5,719 bases of DNA from Caldisericia bacterium. GTDB lineage: Bacteria; Caldisericota; Caldisericia; UBA6126; JAGPKI01. A program made the translations under genes and the position numbers. Position 1 is the first letter of the stretch, and each line of letters begins with the position of its first letter. The stretch lies in NCBI GenBank assembly GCA_018054005.1, contig JAGPKI010000093.1, positions 1-5,719 on the forward strand. The letters run 5' to 3'. Below, in pieces: positions 5,650 to 5,719 of this stretch. The notes under the pieces were generated by a model. It was not told where the DNA came from, did no database searches, and saw only the letters and a list, made by a program, of their open reading frames with translations.

Positions 5650-5719
5650 ATGAATAAGAATAAAAAACTTGCATTATTCTTTCTTTGTATTCCATTACTA
5701 ATATCTCTGTTATGTTTAA
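5650..5719 (+). CDS. Start of a membrane-anchored or exported protein (3' truncated by window edge)
   Basis: The frame begins at ATG 5650 and stays open for 23 codons to the right edge. The N-terminus MNKNKK is positively charged and is followed by an unbroken hydrophobic stretch, LALFFLCIPLLISLLCL. This is the pattern of a signal peptide or an N-terminal membrane anchor. Cys22 is preceded by Ser-Leu-Leu, which is a poor lipobox, so a lipoprotein is possible but not favoured. Nothing of the mature domain is visible, so no function can be assigned. Support for a real gene comes from the promoter directly upstream and the typical N-terminal charge pattern. It is divergent from the DGQHR gene and may have no connection to the modification genes. 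Confidence 0.5.
   Translation, partial: MNKNKKLALFFLCIPLLISLLCL

Overview
The window is low-GC bacterial DNA. TAA, TAG and TGA all end long reading frames, so the standard bacterial code fits and UGA is not read as tryptophan. Nothing in it identifies a genus. Two starts (the cytosine methyltransferase and the right-edge gene) sit directly after a -10 box with no room for a Shine-Dalgarno site, which suggests a lineage or element that tolerates leaderless or near-leaderless mRNAs.

Left part (1-1447, plus strand): the last 64 codons of a gene, possibly a SAM-dependent methyltransferase, then a soluble FtsK/SpoIIIE-family ATPase without membrane segments. The ATPase has an intact Walker A and B, a Cys-rich insert, and what look like two tandem gamma-like winged-helix units at its C-terminus. 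Positions 1448-1579 hold only tiny overlapping ORFs.

Middle part (1580-5220): a probable DNA-modification or defence island in alternating orientation. It holds an intact C5-cytosine DNA methyltransferase (minus), an unrecognised protein of about 272-283 residues (plus), and a DGQHR-domain protein of the DndB-like type (minus). Between the first two lies a short plus-strand frame resembling the N-terminus of a Vsr very-short-patch-repair endonuclease, the gene that often sits beside C5 methyltransferases; it looks like a relic. The unknown gene occupies the place where a cognate nuclease or effector would be expected. A long hairpin separates the convergent unknown and DGQHR genes.

Right part (5221-5719): the DGQHR promoter, with a GATGTT/AACATC inverted repeat over its -35 box and more copies of the same hexamer nearby; about 300 bases without a gene; then a promoter and the first 23 codons of a membrane or exported protein running off the edge.

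Inferred working model: the methyltransferase marks host DNA, the unknown protein may act on unmarked DNA, and the DGQHR protein may regulate or take part in modification, as DndB does in phosphorothioate systems. Only the methyltransferase activity is well supported by sequence motifs.
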